From Rahnella aceris (GTDB lineage Bacteria; Pseudomonadota; Gammaproteobacteria; Enterobacterales; Enterobacteriaceae): a stretch of 64,000 nucleotides of DNA. A program made the translations under genes and the position numbers. Shown piece after piece: positions 1 to 10,124 of this stretch (positions within the stretch are counted from its first letter, which is position 1; every line of letters begins with the position of its first letter). The stretch covers positions 372,001-436,000 of the forward strand of contig NZ_JAADJV010000001.1 of the NCBI RefSeq assembly GCF_011684115.1, written 5' to 3'. Below the pieces are notes generated by a model, which worked only from the letters and a program-made list of their open reading frames with translations, had not been told where the DNA came from and did not search any database.

Positions 1-66
1 TTTTTACAGCAGGAATATGGCCTGACGGCTGAACATATTCTGGAAGCAGCAAAAACACTGCTCTGA
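1..66 (+). CDS. 3' end of an unidentified gene (possibly transketolase C-terminus)
   Basis: Only the last 21 codons and a TGA stop are inside the window; the reading frame is open from base 1. The tail reads EYGLTAEHILEAAKTLL. This resembles the C-terminal helix of transketolases (typical form FGFTVDNVVAKAKALL), including the single-domain C-terminal subunits of split transketolases, but the match is short and from memory. The gene converges on pta, and the hairpin at 115-139 lies between them. In E. coli the position next to pta is held by yfcC and yfcD, so the neighbourhood differs here. Coding is likely; the identity is a weak inference. Confidence 0.4.
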   Translation, partial: FLQQEYGLTAEHILEAAKTLL

Positions 67-104
67 ATCTTTATCGATCAGCCATGAAGCGATCCGCAAA
101 AAAG

Positions 105-139
105 ACCAAAAAAAACGCCGGACTCAAAAAGCCCGGCGT
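105..139 (-). terminator. Rho-independent terminator of pta
   Basis: The arms ACGCCGG (115-121) and CCGGCGT (133-139) form a GC-rich stem. On the minus strand it is followed by a run of T (plus-strand A run from about 107). It sits 21 bases past the pta stop and could also stop the converging gene. Confidence 0.85.
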
Positions 140-160
140 CTTGCGTTCAGAGGGTTTGGC

Positions 161-2320
161 TTATTTGGCCGCAACCGCTGCTTCTGCCTGAGCAGACTGA
201 ATCGCAGTCAGTGCAATGGTGTAGACGATATCGTCAACCAGTGCGCCACGCGACAGGTCATTAACCGGTTTACGCATACCCTGCAGCATCGGCCCGATAG
301 AGACCAGATCCGCAGAACGTTGTACCGCTTTGTACGTGGTGTTACCGGTATTCAGGTCAGGGAAGATGAACACGGTCGCTTTACCCGCAACCGGCGAGTT
401 TGGCGCTTTAGATTGTGCAACATCAGCCATGATCGCAGCATCATATTGCAGCGGGCCATCGATGATGAGATCCGGACGTTTTTCCTGGGCCAGACGGGTC
501 GCTTCACGCACTTTCTCAACGTCGCTACCGGCGCCGGAGTTACCGGTTGAGTAGGAGATCATGGCAACGCGGGGTTCGATACCGAAGGCTGCAGCGGAGT
601 CCGCAGACTGGATCGCGATTTCAGACAGCTGTTCAGCAGTAGGATCCGGATTGATCGCACAGTCGCCATAAACCAGAACCTGATCAGGCAGCAGCATGAA
701 GAACACAGAGGAAACCAGTGAGCTGCCCGGCGCGGTTTTGATCAACTGTAATGGCGGGCGGATGGTGTTTGCGGTGGTGTGAACAGCACCGGAAACCAGA
801 CCGTCAACGTTACCTTGTTCCAGCATCAGGGTGCCGAGAACCACGTTGTCTTCCAGTTGTTCGCGCGCAACCACTTCGGTCATACCCTTGCTTTTACGCA
901 GTTCAACCAGACGCGCCACGTATTCTTCACGGACAGCCACCGGATCAACGATTTCGATGCCTTTACCCAGCGTCACGCCCTGAGCTGCTGCAACGCGTTT
1001 GATCTCGTCAGGGTTACCCAACAGAACACATTCCGCGATACCACGTTCAGCACAAAGCGCTGCCGCTTTCACAGTGCGTGGCTCGTCGCCTTCCGGCAGA
1101 ACGATACGTTTACCGGCTTTACGGGCCAGTTCGGTCAGCTGATAGCGGAATGCCGGAGGTGACAGACGGCGTGAGCGTTCAGAATGTGCGCTCAGGGAGT
1201 TGATCCAGTCAGCATTGATGTGAGAAGCCACGTACTGTTGCAGTTTCTCTACGCGCTGATGGTCATCTGCAGGCACTTCCAGATTGAAGCTTTGCAGGCT
1301 CAGGGAAGTCTGCCAGGTGTTGGTTTCTACCATGAAGACTGGCAGGCCTGTCTGGAATGCACGTTCGCACAGGCTGTTGATGCGGGCGTCGATTTCGTAG
1401 CCACCGGTCAGCAGGATAGCGCCGATTTCCACGCCATTCATGGCTGCCAGACAGGCTGAAACCAGCACGTCAGGACGGTCAGCGGAGGTCACCAGCAGGG
1501 AGCCAGGACGGAAATGCTCCAGCATATGCGGAATGCTGCGTGCGCAGAAAGTGACGGATTTCACGCGGCGGGTTTTGACGTCGCCTTCGTTGATGATACG
1601 TGCGTTCAGGTGCTTAGCCATGTCGATTGCGCGGGTGGCAATCAGCTCGAAGCTCCACGGAATGCAGCCCAGAACCGGCAGCGGGCTGTTAGCGAACAGC
1701 TGAGTCGGGTCGATATTTGCCACGCTGGCTTTGGTGGAATCATCAAAGATTTCAGACAGGTCAGGACGTGTACGCCCCTGCTCGTCAACCGGTGCATTCA
1801 GTTTGTTAATGATTACGCCGGTGATATTTTTGTTTTTGCTGCCACCGAAGCTGGAACGGGCCAGTTCGATACGTTCTTTGAGCTGCGCAGGAGAATCATT
1901 ACCCAGCGCCAGAACGAAGACGATTTCTGCGTTCAGGGTTTTGGCAATTTCGTAGTTCAGCGCATTGGCGAACTGGTGTTTGCGGGTAGGCACTAAACCT
2001 TCAACCAGCACCACTTCGGCATCTTTGGTGTTTTCGTGATAACGCGCGATGATTTCTTCCATCAGCAAGTCTTGCTGGTTTGAGCTCAGCAAGGTTTCAA
2101 CGTGGCTCATTTTCAGCGGTTCGGCTGCAGTCACGGTGGAGTTAGCGCGAATAATGGTCGTGGTTTGGTCAGGAGCATCTCCGCCAGTACGCGGCTGGGC
2201 GATAGGTTTGAAGATACTCAGGCTGACGCCTTTTTGTTCCATGGCACGGATCACACCCAGGCTGACACTGGTCAGACCGACACTGGTGCCTGTAGGGATC
2301 AACATAATTGTACGGGACAC
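161..2320 (-). CDS. pta: Phosphate acetyltransferase (Pta)
   Basis: Converts acetyl-CoA and phosphate to acetyl phosphate and CoA in the cytoplasm, the first step of the Pta–AckA acetate pathway; acetyl phosphate can also feed response regulators such as RcsB. The 719-residue product (E. coli 714) has the long enterobacterial layout: an N-terminal P-loop-like domain ([12 protein letters not shown] near residue 11), a DRTGG-type middle region, and a C-terminal catalytic PTA/PTB domain from about residue 390 ([27 protein letters not shown]). It ends in an alanine-rich extension absent from E. coli. The start codon is GTG, matching the family N-terminus [11 protein letters not shown], with AAGAGG upstream. 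It lies 166 bases downstream of ackA, with a hairpin in the gap. Confidence 0.98.
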   Translation of the reverse strand: MSRTIMLIPTGTSVGLTSVSLGVIRAMEQKGVSLSIFKPIAQPRTGGDAPDQTTTIIRANSTVTAAEPLKMSHVETLLSSNQQDLLMEEIIARYHENTKDAEVVLVEGLVPTRKHQFANALNYEIAKTLNAEIVFVLALGNDSPAQLKERIELARSSFGGSKNKNITGVIINKLNAPVDEQGRTRPDLSEIFDDSTKASVANIDPTQLFANSPLPVLGCIPWSFELIATRAIDMAKHLNARIINEGDVKTRRVKSVTFCARSIPHMLEHFRPGSLLVTSADRPDVLVSACLAAMNGVEIGAILLTGGYEIDARINSLCERAFQTGLPVFMVETNTWQTSLSLQSFNLEVPADDHQRVEKLQQYVASHINADWINSLSAHSERSRRLSPPAFRYQLTELARKAGKRIVLPEGDEPRTVKAAALCAERGIAECVLLGNPDEIKRVAAAQGVTLGKGIEIVDPVAVREEYVARLVELRKSKGMTEVVAREQLEDNVVLGTLMLEQGNVDGLVSGAVHTTANTIRPPLQLIKTAPGSSLVSSVFFMLLPDQVLVYGDCAINPDPTAEQLSEIAIQSADSAAAFGIEPRVAMISYSTGNSGAGSDVEKVREATRLAQEKRPDLIIDGPLQYDAAIMADVAQSKAPNSPVAGKATVFIFPDLNTGNTTYKAVQRSADLVSIGPMLQGMRKPVNDLSRGALVDDIVYTIALTAIQSAQAEAAVAAK

Positions 2321-2449
2321 GGCTAAACCTCTTTAACGGTTGCCAGGCAGGGACATTCGCAGGTTTGTGCAGAGGGGATAATGATCAGCATAAGCGCGAT
2401 GATTATCCTGCGCGGTGCGTCCAAACGGGCGGCGTTTGCCTATAAGTGA

Positions 2450-2473
2450 AAAATTGCCCGCATTACGCGGGCA
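2450..2473 (-). terminator. Terminator-like hairpin between ackA and pta
   Basis: TGCCCGC (2455-2461) and GCGGGCA (2467-2473) form a 7-bp stem with a 5-base loop. On the minus strand it is followed by ATTTTTC, as in an intrinsic terminator. It lies just past the ackA stop and before pta, so it probably reduces read-through rather than ending the unit completely. Confidence 0.7.
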
Positions 2474-2486
2474 GTCTTGAATCGAA

Positions 2487-3689
2487 TTATGCAGTCAGAC
2501 GCGCGGCGTCTTGTGCAATCACCAGCTCTTCGTTGGTTGGGATAACCAGAGCGGCGCGAGTGCCTTCTTTGTTGATCGCCCCGGATTTACCGAAACGGGC
2601 AGCCAGGTTACGTTCGTGATCCACTTCAAAGCCCAGCAGGCCTAATTTAGCCAGAGACAATTCGCGAACCATTGCGGCGTTTTCGCCGATACCGCCTGTG
2701 AATACGACGGCGTCCAGGCGGCCTTCCATCAGTGAAGTGTACGCACCGATGTATTTCGCCAGGCGGTGGCAGAAGACGTCCATGGCACGTCTGGCATCAG
2801 CTTTAGTGGTGTAGTTGTCTTCAACATAACGGCAGTCGCTGGTGACTTCAGTCAGGCCCAGCAGACCCGATTCTTTAGTCAGCATTTTGTTGATTTGATC
2901 AACGCTCATGCCCAGAGAATCGTGCAGGTGGAAGATAATTGCCGGGTCGATGTCACCGCTGCGGGTACCCATCACCAGACCTTCCAGCGGGGTCAGCCCC
3001 ATGGAAGTATCCACACATTTACCGTTACGGATGGCACTGACAGAACCGCCGTTACCCAGGTGGCAAGTGATCAGATTCACTTCTTCCACGGGTTTGTTCA
3101 GCATTTTTGCGGCTTCCTGAGTCACGTAGAAGTGACTGGTGCCGTGTGCGCCATAACGACGGACATGGTGATCTTTATACAGGCTGTACGGCAGGGCGTA
3201 GAGGTATGATTCTTCTGGCATTGTCTGATGGAAAGCGGTGTCGAAAACGGCAACGTTTTTATCAGCCAGTTTAGGGAAAGATTTCAGTGCTTCATCAATA
3301 CCGATCAGGTGAGCCGGGTTATGCAGCGGCGCAAACGGGATAGACTCTTTGATACCCTCGATGACAGCGTCGTTGATCAGCATTGATTTGGTCAGCTTCT
3401 CGCCGCCATGAACGATGCGGTGGCCGATTGCAACCAGTTCTGCGGACAGCTCAGGTTTTTTGCTCAGAATGTTATTAACGATGAATTTCAACGCTTCACT
3501 GTGTGCGGCGCCCGCACCTAAAGCGGCTTCTTCTTTGCCACCGTCCATTTTCCATTTAATGCGCGCTTCTGGCAGATGGAAACATTCGGCTAAACCTGAA
3601 ATGTGTTCTTCGCCATTTGCAGCATCAATGATGGCAAACTTTAGGGAAGAACTACCACAGTTAAGAACCAGTACAAGCTTACTCGACAT
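2487..3689 (-). CDS. ackA: Acetate kinase (AckA)
   Basis: Transfers the phosphate of acetyl phosphate to ADP, giving acetate and ATP, and works reversibly with Pta. The 400-residue protein has the family length and ASKHA-fold signatures: [11 protein letters not shown] at residues 7-17, [10 protein letters not shown] in the middle, and FTGGIGENA near residue 325. The ATG start gives the expected N-terminus [10 protein letters not shown]. It is the first gene of the ackA–pta unit and is divergent from yfbV across a 520-bp region. The hairpin downstream may uncouple it partly from pta. Confidence 0.98.
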   Translation of the reverse strand: MSSKLVLVLNCGSSSLKFAIIDAANGEEHISGLAECFHLPEARIKWKMDGGKEEAALGAGAAHSEALKFIVNNILSKKPELSAELVAIGHRIVHGGEKLTKSMLINDAVIEGIKESIPFAPLHNPAHLIGIDEALKSFPKLADKNVAVFDTAFHQTMPEESYLYALPYSLYKDHHVRRYGAHGTSHFYVTQEAAKMLNKPVEEVNLITCHLGNGGSVSAIRNGKCVDTSMGLTPLEGLVMGTRSGDIDPAIIFHLHDSLGMSVDQINKMLTKESGLLGLTEVTSDCRYVEDNYTTKADARRAMDVFCHRLAKYIGAYTSLMEGRLDAVVFTGGIGENAAMVRELSLAKLGLLGFEVDHERNLAARFGKSGAINKEGTRAALVIPTNEELVIAQDAARLTA

Positions 3690-4209
3690 GGAAGTACCTA
3701 TTTATTGTTGGTGCTGTTTAAAAAAAACAATACACGTGGTTAATAAATCGTCAGTCTGACATCAAGCGTAGCGCATAATGGCGGCGACAATTATGATTAA
3801 CATCATGCCAGAGAGCCAAAACAGGCATGACGATGAAAAAGCTGAAGAATTGCCGGGCTTTGGTTTTTTTAAGCGTCCGGATGACAGAAATAAAGCGGTT
3901 TACTGCACCGCATATTTCGGTTTACGTATCTTCAGGGTGTTACTAATCAGCAAAAACACTAACAAAAAATACAATAATTAATTACAAATCCTCTCAGACC
4001 GAGGCACTATGGTTATTATGGGGGCGAAAGATTGCAATTCACCGCGTTTGCCCCAAGTTTATATTGATCTCGTTGCCTGAGAGGGTTGCGAGGCTGCGAT
4101 AGAATACCGACAGGTGCCAGCAAAAACAAAATATATTTTATCGTGATAAACTCCAGTTTGTGTTTTACAACTATTTTTTAAATTTTACACGTGAAGTTGA
4201 GGTGCAAAG
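3690..4209. promoter_or_regulatory. Divergent ackA / yfbV intergenic region
   Basis: These 520 bp between divergent start codons must hold the promoters of both genes. The region is AT-rich. It contains CATGCC and GGCATG arms in an inverted repeat near 3804-3832. In E. coli the ackA promoter is under anaerobic control, but I could not identify a confident FNR or ArcA site here. A 67-codon open frame at 3778-3981 looks spurious. Confidence 0.5.
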
Positions 4210-4665
4210 ATGACGAGTAAGCCAACAGGCTCGGTAGGCTGGTTCCAGGTATTCCAGCGCGGGCAGCACTATATGAAGACATGGCCGTCAGATAAGCGCC
4301 TGGCTCCGATGTTTCCGGAGAACCGGATTTCTACTGCTACACGCTTCGCGGTACGCATCATGCCACCGGTTGCGGTCTTTACCCTGACGTGGCAAATCGC
4401 GCTCGGCGGACAACTCGGGCTGGCCGTCGCCACGGCAATTTTTGCCTGTAGCTTGCCGATGCAGGGACTGTGGTGGCTGGGTCGCCGTTCTCTGACGCCA
4501 CTGCCGCCGGGATTACTCGGCTGGTTCCACGATGTACGCAATAAACTCACTGAATCCGGACTGGCGCTGGCGCCAGTTGAAGGCACGCCGACGTATCAGT
4601 CACTGGCTGACGTCCTTAAGCGCGCGTTCAAACAGCTGGACAAAACCTTTTTAGACGATCTGTAA
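4210..4665 (+). CDS. yfbV: UPF0208 inner membrane protein YfbV
   Basis: The 151-residue protein has the same length as E. coli YfbV and a clear family match. Two adjoining hydrophobic stretches at about residues 48-66 and 72-95 predict two inner-membrane segments with a short connection; the C-terminal third is polar and cytoplasmic. The biochemical function is not established in the family, although an E. coli link to chromosome Ter-region organisation has been suggested. A GAGG Shine-Dalgarno lies 8 bases before the ATG. It is divergent from ackA and followed by the stem-loop at 4724-4750. Confidence 0.93.
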   Translation: MTSKPTGSVGWFQVFQRGQHYMKTWPSDKRLAPMFPENRISTATRFAVRIMPPVAVFTLTWQIALGGQLGLAVATAIFACSLPMQGLWWLGRRSLTPLPPGLLGWFHDVRNKLTESGLALAPVEGTPTYQSLADVLKRAFKQLDKTFLDDL

Positions 4666-4723
4666 GCCTGATTTCCCCGCTTACTGCGTCTGTCATCATC
4701 TATAGTCTTTCATAAGTCGCATT

Positions 4724-4750
4724 TCACCGGGGGAAAGTCTCCCCTGGTGA
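4724..4750 (+). terminator. Stem-loop after yfbV
   Basis: Eleven-base arms at 4724-4734 and 4740-4750 pair completely, with one G-T wobble, around a 5-base loop. The sequence after it is only moderately T-rich (TTATTTC), so it may be a weak terminator or an mRNA end-protecting structure. It lies between yfbV and the yfbU start. Confidence 0.5.
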
Positions 4751-4860
4751 TTATTTCAGATGAGATCCCGACCCAAATCAAAGAATGGTGTGCTTGCGAT
4801 TTCGCAGAACTTTGCGCTATGCCATGCTTTGCTCATTATGCAGACATGAGGATTTTCACG

Positions 4861-5355
4861 ATGGAAATGACGAACGCTCAACGCCTGATTTTGTCCAATC
4901 AATACAAGATGATGACCATGCTGGATCCCGATAACGCAGAACGCTATCGCCGGTTACAAACAGTGATCGAACGGGGTTTTGGTTTGCAAATGCGCGAGCT
5001 GGACAGAGATTTCGGCGAATTGCCGGAAGAAACCTGTCGCACAGTCATTAACATTATGGAAATGCATCATGCGATGCAGGTGTCGTGGACCAATTTAAAA
5101 GACACGCAAGACTTGGATCGCCGCCGAATTGATTTCCTGGGTTTTGATGCCGCAACGGAATCCCGTTATTTAAGCTATGTCCGCTTTATGGTGAACACCG
5201 AAGGACGTTACACTGATTTTGATGCAGGCACTCATGGGTTTAACTCGCAGACCAAAATGTGGGATAAATACCAGCGTATGTTGGCGGTCTGGCAGTCGTG
5301 CCCGCGTCAGTATCACCTGAGCGCGGTAGAGATCGCGCAAATTATCAATGCCTGA
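4861..5355 (+). CDS. yfbU: YfbU family protein
   Basis: The 164-residue product matches E. coli YfbU (164 residues) along its whole length, from [18 protein letters not shown] to the end QIINA. The open frame extends upstream to 4747, but that extension overlaps the yfbV stem-loop and has no homology. The ATG at 4861 restores the family length and has GAGG upstream. YfbU is a soluble, conserved protein; overexpression has been linked to cell death in E. coli, but its role is unclear. It stands 24 bp ahead of hxpA and is probably cotranscribed with it. Confidence 0.95.
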   Translation: MEMTNAQRLILSNQYKMMTMLDPDNAERYRRLQTVIERGFGLQMRELDRDFGELPEETCRTVINIMEMHHAMQVSWTNLKDTQDLDRRRIDFLGFDAATESRYLSYVRFMVNTEGRYTDFDAGTHGFNSQTKMWDKYQRMLAVWQSCPRQYHLSAVEIAQIINA

Positions 5356-5379
5356 TGTAAACACTTAAAGGAGTCGCCT

Positions 5380-6033
5380 GTGCTTTGTAAGGGTTTTTTG
5401 TTCGACCTTGATGGAACGTTAGTTGATTCATTACCTGCCGTTGAGCGTGCCTGGGTGAGCTGGGCGCTTAGCTGGGGTGTCAGCCCGCAGGATGTATTGG
5501 CGTTTATTCACGGTAAGCAGGCGATCACTTCTTTGCGTCATTTTATGGCGGGTGAAAGTGAAGAAACGATTCAAAAAGAGTTTCTCAAGCTGGAACAAAT
5601 TGAAGCCACGGACACCGAGGGTGTCGCCGCTCTCCCGGGCGCACATTTGTTGTTGAGCGAACTCAATCGCCAGAATATTCCCTGGGCGATTGTGACTTCC
5701 GGATCAATGCCTGTTGCCAGTGCGCGCCATAAAGCGGCGCATTTGCCTGAACCCGAAGTGTTTATCACCGCTGAACAGGTCAAACACGGCAAGCCACAAC
5801 CCGATGCCTACTTGCTGGGGGCAGAACGTTTAGGTCTGGCACCGGAAGATTGTGTGGTGGTTGAAGATGCTGCCGCCGGCGTGATGGCCGGGCTGGCGGC
5901 GGGCTGCAAAGTCATTGCCGTCAATGCGCCAGACGATACACCCGGGATTGAAAATGTCGATTTCGATCTGACTACGCTCGAAATTCTGCTGGTCAGCAGT
6001 TCCGACGAAGGTGTGAAAGTCAGCCTGCGTTAA
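5380..6033 (+). CDS. hxpA: HAD-family sugar phosphatase HxpA (YfbT)
   Basis: A haloacid-dehalogenase-type phosphatase that hydrolyses sugar phosphates in the cytoplasm. At 217 residues it matches E. coli YfbT (216). Motif I, FDLDGTLVDS, is at residues 8-17 and holds the nucleophile Asp and the acid/base Asp. Motif II is the VTSGS segment near residue 107. Motif III is the KHGKPQPDAY lysine region near 133, and motif IV is VVEDAAAG near 161. The start is GTG, with AAGGAG at 5368-5373. It follows yfbU closely and is ended by the hairpin at 6072-6097. Confidence 0.93.
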   Translation: MLCKGFLFDLDGTLVDSLPAVERAWVSWALSWGVSPQDVLAFIHGKQAITSLRHFMAGESEETIQKEFLKLEQIEATDTEGVAALPGAHLLLSELNRQNIPWAIVTSGSMPVASARHKAAHLPEPEVFITAEQVKHGKPQPDAYLLGAERLGLAPEDCVVVEDAAAGVMAGLAAGCKVIAVNAPDDTPGIENVDFDLTTLEILLVSSSDEGVKVSLR

Positions 6034-6071
6034 GGACAGAAAAAATACAATTTCCCAGTATTAATTGATAT

Positions 6072-6097
6072 AAACCTCGCCTGTGCGGGGTTTTTTT
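6072..6097 (+). terminator. Rho-independent terminator of yfbU-hxpA
   Basis: CCTCGC (6075-6080) and GCGGGG (6085-6090) pair, with one wobble, around CTGT. Seven T residues follow. It lies 40 bp past the hxpA stop. Confidence 0.85.
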
Positions 6098-6108
6098 ATG
6101 CCATTCTC

Positions 6109-6309
6109 ATACCCAGTCATACATCAAACTGTCTCAGCGTTGGCTGCGTTACCCGGCCCATCCATGGGCCTCGCCCCTGAACGAGTCGCTGCAAGCAGCA
6201 TACCAGTCTGCTCCCGGCAGATTAGTCCCGAACCCCGGTCACTTACTCATGTAAGCCCCGGAGATTCACGCAGTTGCCGCCTTGATACAATTTGAATTAT
6301 TTAGGGTAT
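6109..6309. repeat. ERIC-type palindromic repeat with internal extra sequence
   Basis: The ends ATACCC (6109-6114) and GGGTAT (6304-6309) are inverted, as are TCAAACTGT (6124-6132) and ACAATTTGA (6287-6295). The core contains GCGTTGGCTGCG, CCCCGGTCACTTACTCATGTAAG and GATTCACGC. These match, in reverse orientation, the known enterobacterial repetitive intergenic consensus, including the regions used for ERIC typing primers. Standard ERIC copies are about 127 bp. This one is 201 bp because roughly 80 bp (about 6149-6231) sit between the two conserved blocks; the addition includes the perfect palindrome GGCCCATCCATGGGCC at 6155-6170. Confidence 0.85.
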
Positions 6310-6351
6310 ATAGCTATTTATCCTCCTCTCTCAACGCAAATGGAGTGTGTT

Positions 6352-8184
6352 TTGACCGGTGAATTGCTTTGGGTAGTCACGTTACTGGTTATTGCTATGG
6401 TGCTGTTCGCGCGCAATACGCTGAGAATGGATATTGTGGCATTGCTGGTGATTATTTCTTTCGTCCTGAGCGGCACGCTGACCATCAATGAAGCGCTGGC
6501 CGGATTCAGTGACCCGAACGTCATTTTGATCGCGGCGCTATTTGTCGTCGGGCACGGGCTGGTCAGAACCGGTGTGGCGTATCAGGTCGGCGACTGGCTG
6601 ATGAAGGTGGCGGGCAACAGTGAAACGCGGATGCTGGTTTTGCTGATGCTCACGGTTGCCGGTCTCGGTGCTTTTATGAGTTCCACCGGCGTAGTCGCGA
6701 TCTTCATTCCTGTCGTGATCAGCGTTTCGGCGCGAATGAAAACCTCTCCCGCACGACTGATGATGCCACTAAGTTTCGCCGGGCTTATTAGTGGCATGAT
6801 GACGCTGGTCGCCACACCGCCGAACATGGTGGTCAACAGCGAACTGTTGCGTGAAGGATTCGACGGTTTTGGTTTCTTCGGCGTCACCCCTGTCGGGCTG
6901 GTGGTGCTGATAATGGGTATCGGATACATGTTGATCGCCCGTCGCTGGCTGTCATCAGAAGATGCGTCACGAGGCCAGCAGCGCTGGAAGCGGCGAACGT
7001 TCCGGGATTTGATCCGCGATTATCACCTGACCGGCCGGGCGCGTCGCGTCACTATCCGTCCGGGTTCGCCTCTGGTCGGGCGTACACTTGATGATGTGCA
7101 TCTGCGTTCCCGCTACGGCGCGAACGTGGTGGGCATTGAACGCTGGCGTAAATTTCGCCGCGTGATGGTCAGCGCAACGGGAAATACCGAACTGTTTGCG
7201 CGCGATGTGTTACTGCTTGATATGTCAGATCCAGACATCTCCATCAGGCAATTTTGCACTGACGAAATGCTCGAGCCTATGGTGCTACGCGGCGAGTATT
7301 TCTCTGAGCAATCGCGGGATGTCGGGATGGCCGAAGTCTCGCTGATCCCGGATTCGGAGCTCCTGGGTAAAACGTTGCGTGCCGTCGCCTTCCGTTCGAC
7401 CTACGGGCTGAATGTCGTCGGGATCCGCCGTCAGGGTGAAGCACTGGACGGAAAACTGGTGGATGAAGAATTACAGCTCGGCGATATGCTACTGGTCATT
7501 GGCGACTGGAAGCTGATCCGCCAGCTTCAGCAACAAATGCATGATTTCATTGTGCTTAATCTTCCTGCCGAAGTGGACGAAGTCGCGCCAGCCCTGAGTC
7601 AGGCACCGCATGCATTGTTTTGTCTGGCGCTGATGGTTGCGCTGATGCTGACCGATGATGTGCCTAATGCTATCGCCGCCATTATCGCCTGCATGCTGAT
7701 GGGTAAATTCCGCTGTATCACGATGGAAGGGGCCTACAAAGCCATTCACTGGCCCAGTTTGCTGCTGATAGTCGGGATGATGCCTTTTGCGCTGGCGCTG
7801 CAAAAAACCGGCGGTGTGGCGCTGATTGTGAAGGGGTTAATGGAGGTAAGCGGCGGCTATGGGCCATATATGATGCTGCTGAGTTTATTCATTCTCTGTG
7901 CAGGTATCGGGCTGTTTATTTCCAATACGGCGACTGCGGTTTTGATGGCACCGATTGCTATCGCAGCAGCACACCAGATGGGGGTATCGCCATACCCGTT
8001 CACCATGATTATCGCTATTGCGGCTTCTGCCGCCTTTATGACACCGGTGTCTTCACCGGTAAACACGCTGGTTATGGTGCCGGGTAACTATAAATTTGGC
8101 GATTTCCTGCGCATCGGTGTGCCGTTCACTCTGCTGGTGATGCTGGTCAGCGTTTTTCTGGTGCCGGTGCTGTTCCCGTTTTGA
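6352..8184 (+). CDS. yfbS: Putative SLC13/DASS-type transporter YfbS with two RCK-C domains
   Basis: An inner-membrane ion or anion transporter of unknown substrate. The TTG start at 6352 gives 610 residues, exactly the E. coli YfbS length, and aligns TGELLWV with the E. coli N-terminus; GGAG at 6342-6345 is well placed. The open frame runs upstream to 6292, but that part lies in the ERIC element. Hydrophobic helices occupy about residues 5-200 and 420-610. Between them are two TrkA-C-like domains (about 215-300 and 305-395), each with an RYGANVVGI / TYGLNVVGI motif. The conserved loop [16 protein letters not shown] is near residue 158. It converges on yfbR with only 8 bp between stops. Confidence 0.92.
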   Translation: MTGELLWVVTLLVIAMVLFARNTLRMDIVALLVIISFVLSGTLTINEALAGFSDPNVILIAALFVVGHGLVRTGVAYQVGDWLMKVAGNSETRMLVLLMLTVAGLGAFMSSTGVVAIFIPVVISVSARMKTSPARLMMPLSFAGLISGMMTLVATPPNMVVNSELLREGFDGFGFFGVTPVGLVVLIMGIGYMLIARRWLSSEDASRGQQRWKRRTFRDLIRDYHLTGRARRVTIRPGSPLVGRTLDDVHLRSRYGANVVGIERWRKFRRVMVSATGNTELFARDVLLLDMSDPDISIRQFCTDEMLEPMVLRGEYFSEQSRDVGMAEVSLIPDSELLGKTLRAVAFRSTYGLNVVGIRRQGEALDGKLVDEELQLGDMLLVIGDWKLIRQLQQQMHDFIVLNLPAEVDEVAPALSQAPHALFCLALMVALMLTDDVPNAIAAIIACMLMGKFRCITMEGAYKAIHWPSLLLIVGMMPFALALQKTGGVALIVKGLMEVSGGYGPYMMLLSLFILCAGIGLFISNTATAVLMAPIAIAAAHQMGVSPYPFTMIIAIAASAAFMTPVSSPVNTLVMVPGNYKFGDFLRIGVPFTLLVMLVSVFLVPVLFPF

Positions 8185-8192
8185 CCTTAAGA

Positions 8193-8792
8193 TCAGAGCG
8201 GGGAATCCAGGCTGATTTCATCCAATGACAGACTGAAGCTCGGAATGAACACTTCCATAAAGTAGTCCATTTCCGGGCTTTTTCTGTCTGCCAGCGTTTT
8301 CTCCAGACGGGCTTTCGCCAGTGTGAATTCGTTATTGCCTGCCGACAATTCCTCCAGACATTTCAGGTAAGCACACAGCGCATCAGCCTGTTTGACGGTC
8401 AGTTTTTCTTCTTCAGTGTAATAATGCTCGTCAATCAGCGGTCGGAAATCTTCCTGTAATTCCTTTGGCAGCATTTCAATCAGTTTCTGCTGAGCAATTT
8501 TCTCAATCTTTTTGTACTCATGCGCGATTTGCGGATTGTAATACTTGATTGGCGTTGGCATATCACCGGTAATCACTTCGCTGGCATCGTGATACATGGC
8601 GAGCAGGGCAACGCGTTCTGCGCTCAGATTGCCGTTAAATTTGCGGTTCTTGATCACGGCTAAAGCATGGGCGACAAAAGCGACTTGCAGACTGTGTTCC
8701 GACACGTTTTCGGTGCGGACATTGCGCATCAGCGGCCAGCGGCTGATCAGTTTGAGGCGGGAAAGATGGGCGAAAAAATGGCTCTGGTTCAT
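8193..8792 (-). CDS. yfbR: 5'-deoxynucleotidase YfbR
   Basis: A cytoplasmic HD-domain phosphohydrolase that removes the 5' phosphate from deoxyribonucleoside monophosphates, helping dNTP balance and the alternative dUMP route. At 199 residues it has the same length as E. coli YfbR. Metal ligands are visible as the His of [12 protein letters not shown] (residue 33), the HD pair in [12 protein letters not shown] (68-69) and a downstream Asp in [10 protein letters not shown] (137). It shares the minus strand with alaA, whose terminator lies about 90 bp upstream, so it probably has its own promoter. Confidence 0.95.
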   Translation of the reverse strand: MNQSHFFAHLSRLKLISRWPLMRNVRTENVSEHSLQVAFVAHALAVIKNRKFNGNLSAERVALLAMYHDASEVITGDMPTPIKYYNPQIAHEYKKIEKIAQQKLIEMLPKELQEDFRPLIDEHYYTEEEKLTVKQADALCAYLKCLEELSAGNNEFTLAKARLEKTLADRKSPEMDYFMEVFIPSFSLSLDEISLDSPL

Positions 8793-8875
8793 AGCACTCT
8801 CAATAACTACGGTGAATGAGTGACTATTGTGAGCAGTGCGAAACAGTTATGCAAATGCGGAAACTGGCGGGAGAA

Positions 8876-8902
8876 AGAAAAGGGCGCCATTATCAGCGCC
8901 CT
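8876..8902 (-). terminator. Rho-independent terminator of alaA
   Basis: AGGGCGC (8881-8887) and GCGCCCT (8896-8902) form the stem. On the minus strand the following bases are TTTCTTTC. It lies just past the alaA stop, before yfbR. Confidence 0.75.
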
Positions 8903-8909
8903 TACTGCA

Positions 8910-10124
8910 TTACTGGCGATAGGTTTCGAGGAAACGTCCCAGTTTGTTAACGGCCATTTCCAACTCATCAACGCGTGGCAGCGTCACGATACGCACATGG
9001 TCCGGATACGGCCAGTTGAATGCAGAACCCTGAACCAGCAAGACTTTTTGCTGTAACAGCAAATCGAGCACCATTTTCTGATCGTCATGGATGTTAAAAC
9101 GTTTGGCGTCAATGCGCGGGAACATATACAGCGCCCCTTTAGGTTTCACGCAGGAAACACCCGGGATTTCATTGATCAGTTCCCATGCACGATCACGCTG
9201 TTCGACCAGACGTCCGCCCGGCTGAATAAACTCGCTGATACTTTGATAGCCGCCCAGCGCGGTCTGAATGGCATGTTGCATCGGCACGTTGGCACAAAGG
9301 CGCATCGAGGCCAGCATTTCCAGACCTTCGATATAACCTTTCGCATGTTTCTTCGGTCCGTTCAGAACCATCCAGCCTTGACGGAAACCCGCCACGCGAT
9401 AGGTTTTTGACAGACCGTTAAAAGTGACGGTCAGTAAATCCGGTGCCAGTGAAGCGATGGAAATGTGCTGGGCTTCGTCATACAGGATTTTGTCGTAAAT
9501 TTCGTCGGCAAAAATAATCAGATTATGTTCCCGGGCGATGTCCACAATCTGCATCAGCAATTCTTTGCTGTATACCGCACCGGTCGGGTTGTTCGGGTTG
9601 ATGATCACAATGCCGCGGGTGCGTGGTGTGATTTTGTCACGAATATCGGCAATGTCCGGGAACCAGTCAGCCCCTTCATCACACAGGTAATGCACCGCAT
9701 TACCGCCTGATAACGAAACCGCCGCTGTCCACAAGGGGTAATCAGGTGCCGGGACTAACATTTCATCGCCGGTGTTAAGTAATGCCTGCATTGACTGAAC
9801 AATCAGTTCGGAAACACCGTTGCCGATATAGATATCTTCGACCGTGATGTCGCGCATGTCGCGTGCCTGATAGTGCTGCATGATCGCTTTACGTGCAGAA
9901 AACAGACCTTTCGAATCACAATAACCCTGTGCGGTAGGAAGGTTGCGGATAACGTCGACCAGGATTTCATCAGGTGCATCAAAACCGAATGGCGCAGGGT
10001 TGCCGATGTTCAGCTTGAGGACTTTATTACCTTCTTCTTCAAGACGTTTTGCTTCTTTGAGCACCGGGCCGCGAATGTCATAACAGACGTTGTCCAGTTT
10101 GCGGGATTTTTCAATCGGGGACAT
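8910..10124 (-). CDS. alaA: Glutamate–pyruvate aminotransferase AlaA
   Basis: A PLP-dependent class I/II aminotransferase and the major alanine-forming transaminase of enterics (pyruvate + glutamate to alanine + 2-oxoglutarate). I chose the ATG at 10122-10124, which gives 404 residues starting MSPIEKS as in the E. coli protein (405); a TTG frame adds seven residues upstream. The PLP-binding lysine is in FNGLSKTYRVAGFRQGW (about residue 240). The substrate and cofactor contacts NPNNPTGAVYS and FADEIYDKIL precede it. A terminator follows, and a ~990-bp gap separates it from the divergent lrhA. Confidence 0.96.
   Translation of the reverse strand: MSPIEKSRKLDNVCYDIRGPVLKEAKRLEEEGNKVLKLNIGNPAPFGFDAPDEILVDVIRNLPTAQGYCDSKGLFSARKAIMQHYQARDMRDITVEDIYIGNGVSELIVQSMQALLNTGDEMLVPAPDYPLWTAAVSLSGGNAVHYLCDEGADWFPDIADIRDKITPRTRGIVIINPNNPTGAVYSKELLMQIVDIAREHNLIIFADEIYDKILYDEAQHISIASLAPDLLTVTFNGLSKTYRVAGFRQGWMVLNGPKKHAKGYIEGLEMLASMRLCANVPMQHAIQTALGGYQSISEFIQPGGRLVEQRDRAWELINEIPGVSCVKPKGALYMFPRIDAKRFNIHDDQKMVLDLLLQQKVLLVQGSAFNWPYPDHVRIVTLPRVDELEMAVNKLGRFLETYRQ

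Noticed and set aside
3778..3981. 67-codon frame in the ackA–yfbV gap
   Set aside because: No family resemblance, low-complexity AT-rich end, and it lies in the divergent promoter region; likely chance.
4747..4860. Upstream extension of yfbU
   Set aside because: No homology before the ATG at 4861, which gives the exact family length and has a good ribosome site; the extension begins in a stem-loop.
6292..6351. Upstream extension of yfbS
   Set aside because: The added 20 residues begin in the ERIC element, while the TTG at 6352 gives the family length and has GGAG upstream.
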